Origin: Pseudomonadota bacterium
GTDB taxonomy: Bacteria > Pseudomonadota > Alphaproteobacteria > UBA2136 > UBA6156
DNA length: 64,000 bases
Assembly (NCBI GenBank): GCA_016125035.1
Contig: WGMN01000001.1
Location: forward strand, 36,617-100,616
Direction of reading: 5' to 3'
Position 1 is the first letter of the stretch; each line of letters starts with the position of its first letter. The translations under genes and the position numbers were made by a program. Positions 1 to 7,267 of the stretch are shown piece by piece. Under the pieces are notes generated by a model, which saw only the letters and a list, made by a program, of their open reading frames with translations, searched no databases and was not told the origin of the DNA.

Positions 1-30
1 GTTATTCGTGATTCGTTATTCGTGATTGGT
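1..30. repeat. Heptamer array H1 (GATTCGT type), 4 units
   Basis: Four 7-bp units of the form GTKATTC/G run from the window edge to the Shine-Dalgarno of the first S23-like gene. The array may continue upstream of the window. The same unit family recurs twice in mutL and once in ftsY. Confidence 0.85.
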
Positions 31-43
31 AAGGAAGGTGCGT

Positions 44-412
44 ATGGCTGGCTTGGTTAAAAGTGTTTACGAATTTGACGTATTTAAATTGGCTTATAAC
101 CTTTCTTTGAAGGTCCACCGGCTTTCAAAGTCGATGGATAAAAGCGAACAATACGGTGGTATTGCTGACCAGATCAGACGGGCGAGTAAAGGCATCTGCG
201 CCAACCTTGCCGAAGGTTTTGGTAAAAACAGTTCCTCAGCTGAGTTTAGGCGTTTTGTGATTATGGCCCTTGGATCTTGTCACGAAGTTAATCTCTGGCT
301 TCACTACTCGCTGGACTTGGGGGAAATGAATAAGGCTGAAGCTGAGTCCTTACGCGAAGGTTATGCGCGCGTCGCGAAGATGTTGCAAAAGCTGGCTAAA
401 TCTCTCACTTAG
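44..412 (+). CDS. Four-helix-bundle protein, S23/23S rRNA-intervening-sequence family
   Basis: Predicted 122-aa cytosolic protein of the S23/IVP four-helix-bundle family (PF05635/TIGR02436), whose biochemical role is unknown; the fold is shared with Avd, the accessory protein of diversity-generating retroelements. Family signature segments are visible: 'DQIRRASKGICANLAEGFG' near residue 50, then 'EFRRFVIMALGSCHEV'. I chose the ATG at 44 because AAGGAAGG lies just upstream; the ORF track begins at a TTG inside the heptamer array. Base composition is clearly more AT-rich than recJ next door, suggesting transfer. It converges on and overlaps the 3' end of recJ by 8 bases. A second member lies at 53931. 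Confidence 0.85.
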   Translation: MAGLVKSVYEFDVFKLAYNLSLKVHRLSKSMDKSEQYGGIADQIRRASKGICANLAEGFGKNSSSAEFRRFVIMALGSCHEVNLWLHYSLDLGEMNKAEAESLREGYARVAKMLQKLAKSLT

Positions 413-2210
413 AAGATTCGAAAGAGGTGTGAGCGTCCTTCACCATCACATCCAGCATCGGTTTGCCGTTGAAGGTGCGGGCCTTGAGGGTGGCGGCGAT
501 GGTGAGGGGTTTGCCCCCTGATTGCGAAAGGACCGGGCCGAGTGGGTTGGTGGCGGCGCCGAAGGCGATGGCATCGACCTGTGCTCCGGAGATGTCGGAG
601 AGGCGGAGCTTAAGGTGTTCTTGCGTGGCGCCGACCGGTTTGGCGAAGGCGATGCGGGTGCCCGTGAGCGCGAGCACCGGCTCCGGGTTGCCCATACCGA
701 AGGGGGCGAGCTGGTTGAGGGTGTGGGCGAGCTCGGTGGTGAGGGCGGCGGGGGTGAGTTGGGCGTCTAGATTAAGCCGTGGGGCCAGGCGGTGGGTGAG
801 CGGGAGATCGGCATCGGCTGTGTTGGCGGCGAGTTGCTGGGAGAGCGCTTCGTTCAACGCCGCGGTGAAGGCGGGAAGTTGCGAGCCTTCCAGCGTGACG
901 CCCGCCGCCATGGCGTGGCCGCCGCCGGAGAGCAGCGTGCCGTGCGCGGCGTGGACGGCCGCGCCAAGATTGAAGGCGGAGATGCTGCGGCCCGAGCCTT
1001 TGAGGTGGCCGTTGGCATCGGTGCCGAGGATGAAGGTGGGGCGGTTGAAGGCCTCTTTGATGCGGGCGGCGACGATGCCGGCCACGCCAGGGTGCCAGGT
1101 GGCCCCGTGCAGGACGAGGGCCAGCGGTTGGGACTGCATTTGCTCTTCGGCTTGTTGGCGGGCTTCGGCGAGGATGGCTTTTTCTATCGTCTGGCGTTCC
1201 GCATTGATGCGGTTGAGGGTTTGCGCCAGCGGGTAGGCGGTGGCTTCGTCATCGGCCAGCAGGAGGTTGAGGGCGGTTTGGGCGGATTCTATGCGGCCCG
1301 CGGCATTGAGGCGCGGTGCCAGGGAAAAGCCGATGCTGCCGGCGGAAGGGTCTTCCCGCACCCCTGCCACCCCCGCCAGTGCCGCCAGCCCGCGGTGCTG
1401 CCAGGTGGCCAGTTGTTGCAGCCCGCGCGCCACCAGGATGCGGTTGATGCCGGTGAGCGGCATGACATCTGCCACCGTGGCCAGGGCGACGAGATCGAGT
1501 GCGGCGGTGAGTTTGGGCTCGGTATGCGTGGTGAAGAACCCCGCCTGCCGCAGCGCGCGGTTGAGGCCCATGAGCAGGTAAAAGGCCACGCCCGAGCCAG
1601 ACAGCCCTTGCAGGCTGGAGGTGTCATCTGCCCGGTGGGGGTTGAGGACGGCGACGGCGGGAGGCAGGCCGCCCTGCGGCTGGTGATGGTCGGTGACGAT
1701 GACCTCCAGGCCGAGCTTTTGCGCTTCTGCCAGGGCGGCGTGGGCGGTGGTGCCGGTATCCACCGTGATGAGCAGCGTGGCACCCTGGGCGGCGATTTTT
1801 TGCATTGCCTCCGGGGTGGGGCCGTAGCCTTCGGTGAGCCTGTCCGGGATATAAAGGATGGGCTGGTTACCCAGCGCGCGCAGGTAGCGGGTGATGAGCG
1901 CGGTGGCGCAGGTGCCGTCGACGTCGTAGTCGCCGAAGATGGCGATCTTCTCTTTGTCTTTCAATGCTTTTTGCAGGCGGGCGGTGGCGGCATCCATGCC
2001 TTTGAGGCTGAGGGGGTCGGGCAGGGATTCCAGCCGCGGATTGAGGAAAGCGGTGGCCAGCGGGGCCTGCCCCTGCCCGCGCGAGGCCAGGATTTGCGCG
2101 ACGATGCCGGGCAGCCCGGTGCTTTGCGCCAGCGCGGCGCCGGTGCGCCAGTGCGCGGTGGAAAGCAGCCAGTGCTGGCCGAGGCAGGAAAGGGTGGGGG
2201 CGGCATCCAT
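405..2210 (-). CDS. recJ: Single-stranded-DNA-specific exonuclease RecJ
   Basis: 601-aa RecJ, the 5'-3' ssDNA exonuclease of recombination and mismatch repair. DHH-phosphoesterase motifs are visible: GDYDVDG near residue 93, 'TVDTGT' near 150, 'TDHHQP' near 173, and the DHHA1 motif 'SGGGHAMAAG' in the C-terminal half. The ORF track extends 228 codons further upstream, but that extension is low-complexity and the family starts near the ATG at 2210. A heptamer array (H2) lies immediately upstream of this ATG and there is no clear Shine-Dalgarno, so the exact start is uncertain; an in-frame GTG inside the array is an alternative. Confidence 0.95.
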   Translation of the reverse strand: MDAAPTLSCLGQHWLLSTAHWRTGAALAQSTGLPGIVAQILASRGQGQAPLATAFLNPRLESLPDPLSLKGMDAATARLQKALKDKEKIAIFGDYDVDGTCATALITRYLRALGNQPILYIPDRLTEGYGPTPEAMQKIAAQGATLLITVDTGTTAHAALAEAQKLGLEVIVTDHHQPQGGLPPAVAVLNPHRADDTSSLQGLSGSGVAFYLLMGLNRALRQAGFFTTHTEPKLTAALDLVALATVADVMPLTGINRILVARGLQQLATWQHRGLAALAGVAGVREDPSAGSIGFSLAPRLNAAGRIESAQTALNLLLADDEATAYPLAQTLNRINAERQTIEKAILAEARQQAEEQMQSQPLALVLHGATWHPGVAGIVAARIKEAFNRPTFILGTDANGHLKGSGRSISAFNLGAAVHAAHGTLLSGGGHAMAAGVTLEGSQLPAFTAALNEALSQQLAANTADADLPLTHRLAPRLNLDAQLTPAALTTELAHTLNQLAPFGMGNPEPVLALTGTRIAFAKPVGATQEHLKLRLSDISGAQVDAIAFGAATNPLGPVLSQSGGKPLTIAATLKARTFNGKPMLDVMVKDAHTSFESSK

Positions 2211-2219
2211 GGGGTATTC

Positions 2220-2254
2220 GTACCCCGTAACCCGTGGCCCGTAAACCGTTGTGG
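2220..2254. repeat. Heptamer array H2 (CCCGTAA type), ~5 units
   Basis: Units gtacccc/gtaaccc/gtggccc/gtaaacc/gttgtgg sit ten bases upstream of the recJ ATG (recJ reads leftward). Same family as the long array H5 at 14943. Confidence 0.8.
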
Positions 2255-2558
2255 CTGGGGCAAGAGTGGTGTTTTGCAGGATTACCGGGGGATATGCCCC
2301 CTTGCCCCGACACCGGCCGCGCAAGGTTGGGCGAAAAGAGAGAGCTGGTGGCGGCGGACGCGGGGAAGCGGTTCCGTTTATTCCGGGCTTTTGGTTTGCC
2401 GGGCTGGAGAATTGCCATGGCGGGTGGTGCCTGGTCGGAGCCTGCCGACCAAAAACGTGAAGAACGTTTTTGGGGCAGGCTGGCCGCAAGGCACGGCGTT
2501 CTCTCGTTAGGGTGTGCACAAAGAAGGCTTGCCCCGGACAGCGGCACCGCCGGGCACG
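2255..2558. other. Intergenic region between recJ and phasin gene
   Basis: No convincing gene. ORFs crossing it on either strand lack family resemblance and are composition artefacts. It holds a long stem-loop at 2440-2480 (GCCTGCC, then CCAAAAACGT, mirrored after a 5-base loop). recJ control signals presumably lie here. Confidence 0.5.
2440..2480. repeat. Long imperfect inverted repeat
   Basis: Two nested arms pair: gcctgcc with ggcaggc and ccaaaaacgt with acgtttttgg, separated by a 2-base bulge, with loop gaaga; about 17 bp in total. It could be a terminator-like or regulatory hairpin upstream of recJ; the function is not evident. Confidence 0.6.
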
Positions 2559-2581
2559 AAAAGGCCGCCCGAAGGCGGCCC
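2559..2581 (-). terminator. Rho-independent terminator of the phasin gene
   Basis: On the minus strand GGCCGCC-ttc-GGGCGGCC is followed by TTTT, 16 bases after the phasin stop codon. Confidence 0.75.
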
Positions 2582-2596
2582 GGAAGGGATGCCAGC

Positions 2597-3040
2597 TTAT
2601 TTGTTGCCGGAATTTTGCTGCATGTAGGACTTGCCCCATTCCATGCCTTGCATCACCTGCTTGGAGATGATGTCGGTGCACTGGGATTGGGTTTTTTGCC
2701 ACTGGGAGGCCAGCTCTTGCGCGGTGCTTTGGGCTTTCTCGGCCGCCTTTTGGCTGAGGCCGGCCTGCTTTTGCATGTAGTCCTCGATACCTTTGCAGGT
2801 GGAGAGCTCGCGCATGGCTTCGATGCAGTCTTCCATGGCGGATTGGGCGTACTTGAATTGCTTTTCGGAGCAGGTGCTCATGGTGTCGGCCCACATCGTG
2901 CCGAGTTTTTTTGCGGTGTCCATATTTTGCTTACCGGCGCTCCAGGCCTGGGACATATCGAACATTTTTTGCATGTTTTGTTGCATGTTCTGGGCGTAGG
3001 TGGAGGGATCGAACATTTTGGCGAAATCGGAGGAGAACAT
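2597..3040 (-). CDS. Phasin family protein
   Basis: 147-aa alpha-helical, Met/Gln/Ala-rich protein without signal peptide or membrane segment, matching the phasin family (Phasin_2 type), which coats polyhydroxyalkanoate granules. Phasin-like features: N-terminal 'DFAKMFDPSTYAQN', amphipathic helices with regular Met/Gln, and 'ASQWQKTQSQ' in the last third. It is monocistronic, with its own terminator. No PHA synthase gene is in the window, so the granule link rests on family knowledge. The 3-hydroxyacyl-CoA dehydrogenase at 47866 would fit PHB metabolism. Confidence 0.8.
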   Translation of the reverse strand: MFSSDFAKMFDPSTYAQNMQQNMQKMFDMSQAWSAGKQNMDTAKKLGTMWADTMSTCSEKQFKYAQSAMEDCIEAMRELSTCKGIEDYMQKQAGLSQKAAEKAQSTAQELASQWQKTQSQCTDIISKQVMQGMEWGKSYMQQNSGNK

Positions 3041-3192
3041 CGGTAGGGCCCTGTACTCTTGCTGTTATTGGTTTGCTGTTGTTTGCCCTTGCACAATGGC
3101 GCCGTAGGCTGGGGCTGTCAACCTTTTTTGTGCGTTGCATAAATGTATGATTTTGTGCAGGTTGCCCCCTGTGGTTTTTGCATCGCCGCAGC

Positions 3193-4545
3193 TTACTTCT
3201 TGAGGCCGGCGGTTTGGATTTTGGGCCGGCTGTTGCGGGAGCGCATTTCCGGCTTGTTGGCAGGTTTGACCACCGTTTTTTCGGTTTGCTTGACGGTGCC
3301 CGCGTAGGACGCCTCGGGCGTGGCGACGGTTTGCACGTTGTTCATGTACTCCGGCGTGGCGGTGAGCGAGGGCGCGGAGGTGGCGGCGGCGGCCTCGGAC
3401 CAGGTTAAAGTGCCTGGTTTATCTTGCTTTTTCCAGTGGCCGGAGAGGAAGCGGTGGGGGGCGAAATCGGTGAGGAAGGTGGCCGCGGCATCGCCCGCCA
3501 CCAGTTGGGTGAGCTGGTTGGCCACGGCGGCGGCGAAGGCGGCCTCGCGCCCCGCGAAACCCACCGCGTAGAGCAGCTGGGGGCAGGACTCCCACGCCCC
3601 CAGCGCGGGGAGGAAATCCGGCGTGAGCCAATGGGTGCAAACCGCTGCGGTTGGCGGCGAAGGAGCGGCAAAAAGCGGTGGCACGAGTGCCGAAAGATAC
3701 TGAATGAGGGCGGCGGGGAGCTGGTCGTCGGGGGTGGCGCGGGCGGTGGCCTGGAGAGGGTCGAGCAGGGCGTCGTAGTGGACCTCGACCGTGCTGTTGG
3801 CCTGCGGCACGATGAAGAGGTGGCCGCGCGCCATGCGGTGCACCAGCAGCGGCAGCGCCAGCCCCGCCGGGGCCGGCAGGGTGAGCACATGCCCGCGCGC
3901 CGGGCGCAGCGGCAGGCTGTAGGGTGTGCCCTCTAGCAATTTGCGCGCGCCCGCCGGGCTGGCCAGCAGCAGATGCGAGCCGGTTAGCGCCGTGCCATCG
4001 GCCAAAGTGAGGGTGACCGGGCCGTCTTTTTCCACCCCAAGGGATTGCGCCCGCGCGGCGTGGACGGCGATGCCGCGCGCGGCCACGGCGTCGCGCAGGG
4101 TGAGCAGCAGGCCGGGGGCAAAGCGCACCCCGCCCGGCCAGCTTTTGACGCCGCGCACCTTTTGCGCATTTAAGAATGGCGGCAGGCTGGTGGTGTAGGT
4201 GATGGACTCGCCGCCCAGGGCGTCGAGGGTGGCTTCCTCGCGCAGTTTGGCCTCTCGCCCCGGTGAGGTGGCGAGGTCGAGGTAGGGGGAGTCTTCCAGC
4301 AGTTGCGGCAGGCCCAGGCGTTGCGGCGCGCTGCGCCACAGGCCGAGGCTTTGGTGAAACAGCCCGGGGAGGGATTCGTCGCCCCACATGAAGGCCAGTT
4401 CTGCGCACAGCGGCGGGGGCGCGGACTCCCAGGTGGGATCGACCAGCGTGGCCGGAACCTTGGCCGCGTGCAGCTGCAGCGCCGACAGCAGCGCCGCCGG
4501 CCCCCCGCCGAGGATGAGGACACCAGCAGAAGGTTGCACAGCCAT
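3193..4545 (-). CDS. FAD-dependent oxidoreductase (DAO-like)
   Basis: 450-aa protein beginning with a Rossmann dinucleotide-binding motif (VLILGGGPAALLSAL, residues 9-23) and an acidic end to strand 2 ('TLVD'), as in the D-amino-acid oxidase/glycine oxidase group. The substrate cannot be told. The last ~75 residues are Thr/Ala/Lys-rich and probably disordered. A 40-bp stretch encoding 'PPLFAAPSPPTAAVC' is a 10-bp-period repeat (see 3641). It is divergent from folD across 51 bp, which must hold both promoters. Confidence 0.7.
   Translation of the reverse strand: MAVQPSAGVLILGGGPAALLSALQLHAAKVPATLVDPTWESAPPPLCAELAFMWGDESLPGLFHQSLGLWRSAPQRLGLPQLLEDSPYLDLATSPGREAKLREEATLDALGGESITYTTSLPPFLNAQKVRGVKSWPGGVRFAPGLLLTLRDAVAARGIAVHAARAQSLGVEKDGPVTLTLADGTALTGSHLLLASPAGARKLLEGTPYSLPLRPARGHVLTLPAPAGLALPLLVHRMARGHLFIVPQANSTVEVHYDALLDPLQATARATPDDQLPAALIQYLSALVPPLFAAPSPPTAAVCTHWLTPDFLPALGAWESCPQLLYAVGFAGREAAFAAAVANQLTQLVAGDAAATFLTDFAPHRFLSGHWKKQDKPGTLTWSEAAAATSAPSLTATPEYMNNVQTVATPEASYAGTVKQTEKTVVKPANKPEMRSRNSRPKIQTAGLKK
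3641..3680. repeat. Decamer array inside the FAD oxidoreductase gene
   Basis: Four 10-bp units in register: accgctgcgg, ttggcggcga, aggagcggca, aaaagcggtg. The GCKGC/GCGGC core recurs every 10 bases. Similar arrays lie in rsmD (14651) and after truA (51161). Confidence 0.6.
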
Positions 4546-4596
4546 GGGCGCAAGCCTGCCCTTGACTTGGCGGCAGCGTCAAGCAAGGGTGCGCGA

Positions 4597-5505
4597 ATGA
4601 GCTTACCCGCTGTGACACACCACCTATGGCGCGGCGCCCCGCTGCGCGACGCCCTGCTGGCCCAGGTGCGCGAGGCCGTGGCCGCCGCCGGCGGCCCGGT
4701 GCGGCTGGCGATTGTGCAGGTGGGCGACAACCCCGCAAGCCACGCCTACGTGCGCCACAAGCTGGCCGCCTGCCGCGCGGTGGGCGTGGTGGGCGAGCAT
4801 ATTCATCTGCGCGAGGACGAAGGCGAGGCGGCGTTGCACAGCGTGCTGGCGGCATTGGCGCGCGAAGACACGGTGCAGGCGATGATCGTGCAAACGCCCC
4901 TGCCCGCCGGCTGGGACGTGCGCCGCGCGCTGGACATGGTGCCCGCCGCCAAGGACATTGACGGCCTGAGCAGCGCCAGCACCGCCCTGCGCCGGGCAGG
5001 TGATGCGCGCGCGCTGTGGCCCGCCACGCCGCTGGGAGTGGTGCGGATATTGGCCAACATGGACGTGGAACTGGCAGGCAACCAGGTGGCGGTGATTGGC
5101 AAAGGCATGGTGGTGGGAGCGCCGTTACAGGAGATTTTGACCGCCATGGGCGCCAAGGTGGCGGGCATTGACAAGGACACCCCCCAGCCCGCCCGCCTGT
5201 GCCGCGCGGCCGAGATTCTGGTGGCCGCCACCGGGGCCCCCGGCCTGGTGACGCGCGACTGGGTAAAGCCCGGCGCGGTGGTGATCGACGTGGGCATTAC
5301 CCGTGTGCCGGGGCATGGCCGCGACCAGTTGCTGGGCGATGTGGACCGTGCCAGCGTGGAAGGTGTGGCCCGCCTGTTGACGCCGGTGCCCGGCGGGGTG
5401 GGGCCGATGACCGTGGCCAGCCTGTTCACCAACATTGTGGATGCAATGCGCTTGCAAAAGGGGCAGCCAAAACAGGGGTGGCGGGTTGACGCCGTGCAGG
5501 GCTAA
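4597..5505 (+). CDS. folD: Bifunctional methylenetetrahydrofolate dehydrogenase/cyclohydrolase FolD
   Basis: 302-aa FolD interconverts 5,10-methylene-, methenyl- and 10-formyl-THF using NADP. Visible: 'SHAYVRHK' with the catalytic Lys at 55, 'QTPLP', 'DIDGL', and the C-terminal 'PGGVGPMT'. The nucleotide-binding loop reads 'VIGKGMVVGAPL', with GKG where most FolD proteins have GRS, which may alter NADP binding. The start at 4597 matches the family N-terminus; the ORF track extends falsely upstream across the divergent gene. The downstream DUF305 gene follows after 58 bp. Confidence 0.95.
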   Translation: MSLPAVTHHLWRGAPLRDALLAQVREAVAAAGGPVRLAIVQVGDNPASHAYVRHKLAACRAVGVVGEHIHLREDEGEAALHSVLAALAREDTVQAMIVQTPLPAGWDVRRALDMVPAAKDIDGLSSASTALRRAGDARALWPATPLGVVRILANMDVELAGNQVAVIGKGMVVGAPLQEILTAMGAKVAGIDKDTPQPARLCRAAEILVAATGAPGLVTRDWVKPGAVVIDVGITRVPGHGRDQLLGDVDRASVEGVARLLTPVPGGVGPMTVASLFTNIVDAMRLQKGQPKQGWRVDAVQG

Positions 5506-5563
5506 GCCACATTCTGGACCGTTGGGTTTAAAAGACTCTAAAAATACAAAAGGATATGGAACG

Positions 5564-6319
5564 ATGCGTGGTGCGGACCAAGGGGCCAGGAACCGGGAAC
5601 CAGGAACCAGGGGTTGGATAAAGCCGATAGCTTTGGGCTACGGCGCAGCCTTGATGCTGCTGGTGCCGATGGTTGGTGTGCGGGCCGACATTACCGTGGC
5701 CGAAGAGGTATGCCTGGGGGCTGACTGCCCGCCGCAAGCCGAAGTGCCGGTGGCACAAGAAGTGACGCCCAGCGTGCCTTCTGTGCCCGCCACGGCGGCC
5801 ACCCCGGCCGCGCCCGAGACCCCCGCCCTGCCCGGCACGCCGATTACCCCGCCCGCGCCCAGCACCCCCAGTGCTCCGGCCAGTTCCACCCCCGCCCCGG
5901 CCAGCCAGGACGATGCTGACTTGGACTTTGCCCGCGGCATGATGGCCAACCAGCGCCAGGCGGTTGAAATGGCCAAGGACGTGTTGGCCTACGGCCGCGA
6001 CCCCGACCTGCGCATGCTGGCCGGAGATGTGGTGAAGGCCAGCGGCGACGAACTGGAGCGGCTGCAAAAGTGGCTGGCCCTGCACGGCCCCCAGCAGCCC
6101 GCCCGCCCCAAGGCGCCGGTGATGCGCGTGCCCGGCCGCGGCGCCGCCAAGCCGATGAGCGAATTGCTGGACGAAATGGAAGGAAAAGAACCGGCGGCCA
6201 AAACCCAGGCCCCGGTAAGTGCCAGCACCGCGCTGGCCGCCAGCCCCACCGCCCCGCTGACCATGCCGTTGCTGGATGATGCGCATATGCGGGAAGGTTC
6301 TTCGGAGCCGAAACTTTAG
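5564..6319 (+). CDS. DUF305-family secreted protein with Pro/Ala-rich linker
   Basis: 251 aa. After a short basic N-terminus there is a hydrophobic signal-like segment ('IALGYGAALMLLVPMVGVRA', ~22-41), a long Pro/Ala/Thr linker, then a DUF305 four-helix domain at ~120-180. The family motif RGMxxHHQxAxxMA is degenerate (RGMMANQRQAVEMA); both His are lost, so the metal-binding role proposed for the family is doubtful here. Codons 8-18 are made by a heptamer array (H3), giving 'ARNREPGTRGW' in front of the signal segment. It forms a tandem pair with the DUF305 gene at 6336. Confidence 0.7.
   Translation: MRGADQGARNREPGTRGWIKPIALGYGAALMLLVPMVGVRADITVAEEVCLGADCPPQAEVPVAQEVTPSVPSVPATAATPAAPETPALPGTPITPPAPSTPSAPASSTPAPASQDDADLDFARGMMANQRQAVEMAKDVLAYGRDPDLRMLAGDVVKASGDELERLQKWLALHGPQQPARPKAPVMRVPGRGAAKPMSELLDEMEGKEPAAKTQAPVSASTALAASPTAPLTMPLLDDAHMREGSSEPKL
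5584..5611. repeat. Heptamer array H3 (CCAGGAA type), 4 units in frame
   Basis: Units ggccagg/aaccggg/aaccagg/aaccagg lie just after the DUF305 start codon and are translated ahead of the signal segment. Confidence 0.8.
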
Positions 6320-6335
6320 GAAAGAAAGTAAAGAC

Positions 6336-6719
6336 ATGACCAGGAAGATGTTTGCCGCCCTGGTCCTGCTGAGCGCATGGGCCATGCCGACGGTGGCGAT
6401 GGACCACCACGCCATGAAGGACATGGCCCCCCTTGCCCATGACACCCCCAGCACCGCCGCCCTGAAGCAGGCCAACATGGCCATGCACAAGGGCATGGAT
6501 ATTAAGTACAGCAACGACGCTGACCGCGACTTTTTGCGCGGGATGATCGCCCACCACCAAGGCGCCGTGGAGATGGCCAGGGTGGAGCTGAAATATGGCA
6601 ACGATTTGCGTGCCAGACGGCTGGCCAATGAGATCATCCGCGCGCAGGAGCTGGAGATTAAATGGATGGGATGGTGGCTGGAGGAGCTGGATAGAAAGGC
6701 CGCAGGCGACCCGCGCTAA
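6336..6719 (+). CDS. DUF305-family secreted protein
   Basis: 127 aa with an N-terminal signal peptide (MTRKMFAALVLLSAWAMPTVA) and an intact DUF305 motif 'RGMIAHHQGAVEMA' near residues 67-80. The ATG follows AGGAAAG. It begins 16 bp after the preceding DUF305 gene and is probably cotranscribed with it. DUF305 proteins are four-helix, ferritin-like periplasmic proteins often found near copper genes; no copper gene is seen here. The mature N-terminus is Met/His-rich (MDHHAMKDM), compatible with metal binding. Confidence 0.85.
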   Translation: MTRKMFAALVLLSAWAMPTVAMDHHAMKDMAPLAHDTPSTAALKQANMAMHKGMDIKYSNDADRDFLRGMIAHHQGAVEMARVELKYGNDLRARRLANEIIRAQELEIKWMGWWLEELDRKAAGDPR

Positions 6720-6724
6720 GAGCC

Positions 6725-7102
6725 CTAACGGCTGGCCGGGAAAGGTGCCGCTGGCGGCGGACAGCCGGAGCCCGTGCACATGGTATGGGGAATGACCTGC
6801 CCCCCGCAGTTGGTGTGGCAGATGCGGTATTGGGTGGCGCAGCGGTTATCGCAGAGGTTGGTGGAGCAGTCGTCATCCTCGAACATCGAGTGATGGGTGA
6901 AGGTGCGGGTGCTGAAGTTGGCCATTTGGCAGAAACGGCCTTCGGTATTGCAGCGTTGCTGGCAGGCGGAGAGCGTGCCGAGGCACTGGTTGGCGCAGGC
7001 CGCGCCCTGGGGCGTGGACGGGGGCACCATCTCGTAAGTGGTGGTGATGTGCGGGCCGCAGGCGGTGAGCGCCAAGGCGGCACAGGCGAGGATTGGGCGC
7101 AT
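6725..7102 (-). CDS. Cysteine-rich predicted lipoprotein
   Basis: 125 aa. The N-terminus has a lipobox (LALTAC, Cys at 15). The mature part has twelve further Cys, many spaced CxxxC/CxxxxxxC, suggesting a disulfide-knotted outer-membrane or periplasmic protein. I do not recognise the family. No clear Shine-Dalgarno precedes the ATG. It converges on the DUF305 pair with a 5-bp gap. Confidence 0.65.
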   Translation of the reverse strand: MRPILACAALALTACGPHITTTYEMVPPSTPQGAACANQCLGTLSACQQRCNTEGRFCQMANFSTRTFTHHSMFEDDDCSTNLCDNRCATQYRICHTNCGGQVIPHTMCTGSGCPPPAAPFPASR

Positions 7103-7140
7103 GGGGCTATTATGCCATGGGTGGGGTAAAAATCTGTGAG

Positions 7141-7170
7141 AAAAGGACCCCTTTGCGGGGCCTTTTTCTT
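7141..7170. terminator. GC hairpin with T-runs on both strands
   Basis: aaaaggacccctttgcgggg then cctttttc: a short imperfect stem flanked by A4 and T5. It could end rpoD transcription (minus strand) or upstream plus-strand transcription. Confidence 0.45.
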
Positions 7171-7197
7171 TATTTCCCTTTCGGCGAAAGGTTGTTC

Positions 7198-7267
7198 GTG
7201 GATCCCGGCCTTCGCCGGGATAACCGATTTCCTAAGTTCGCGTTCCGCTCACTAAGGAAATCGGTTA
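7198..7267. repeat. Composite palindromic element at the rpoD 3' end
   Basis: The first palindrome ATCCCGGC-cttc-GCCGGGAT (7202-7221) is followed by a 13-bp inverted repeat TAACCGATTTCCT...AGGAAATCGGTTA (7221-7233/7255-7267). The right arm contains the rpoD stop codon. The first part matches a kind of extragenic palindrome common in alphaproteobacteria. Confidence 0.7.

Noticed and set aside
792-2510. 572-aa plus-strand ORF antisense to recJ
   Set aside because: Gly/Arg-rich shadow of a high-GC gene with no family resemblance.
2211-2894. 228-codon N-terminal extension of recJ in the ORF track
   Set aside because: Arg/His/Pro-rich composition, overlaps the phasin gene on the same strand, and the family starts at the ATG at 2210.
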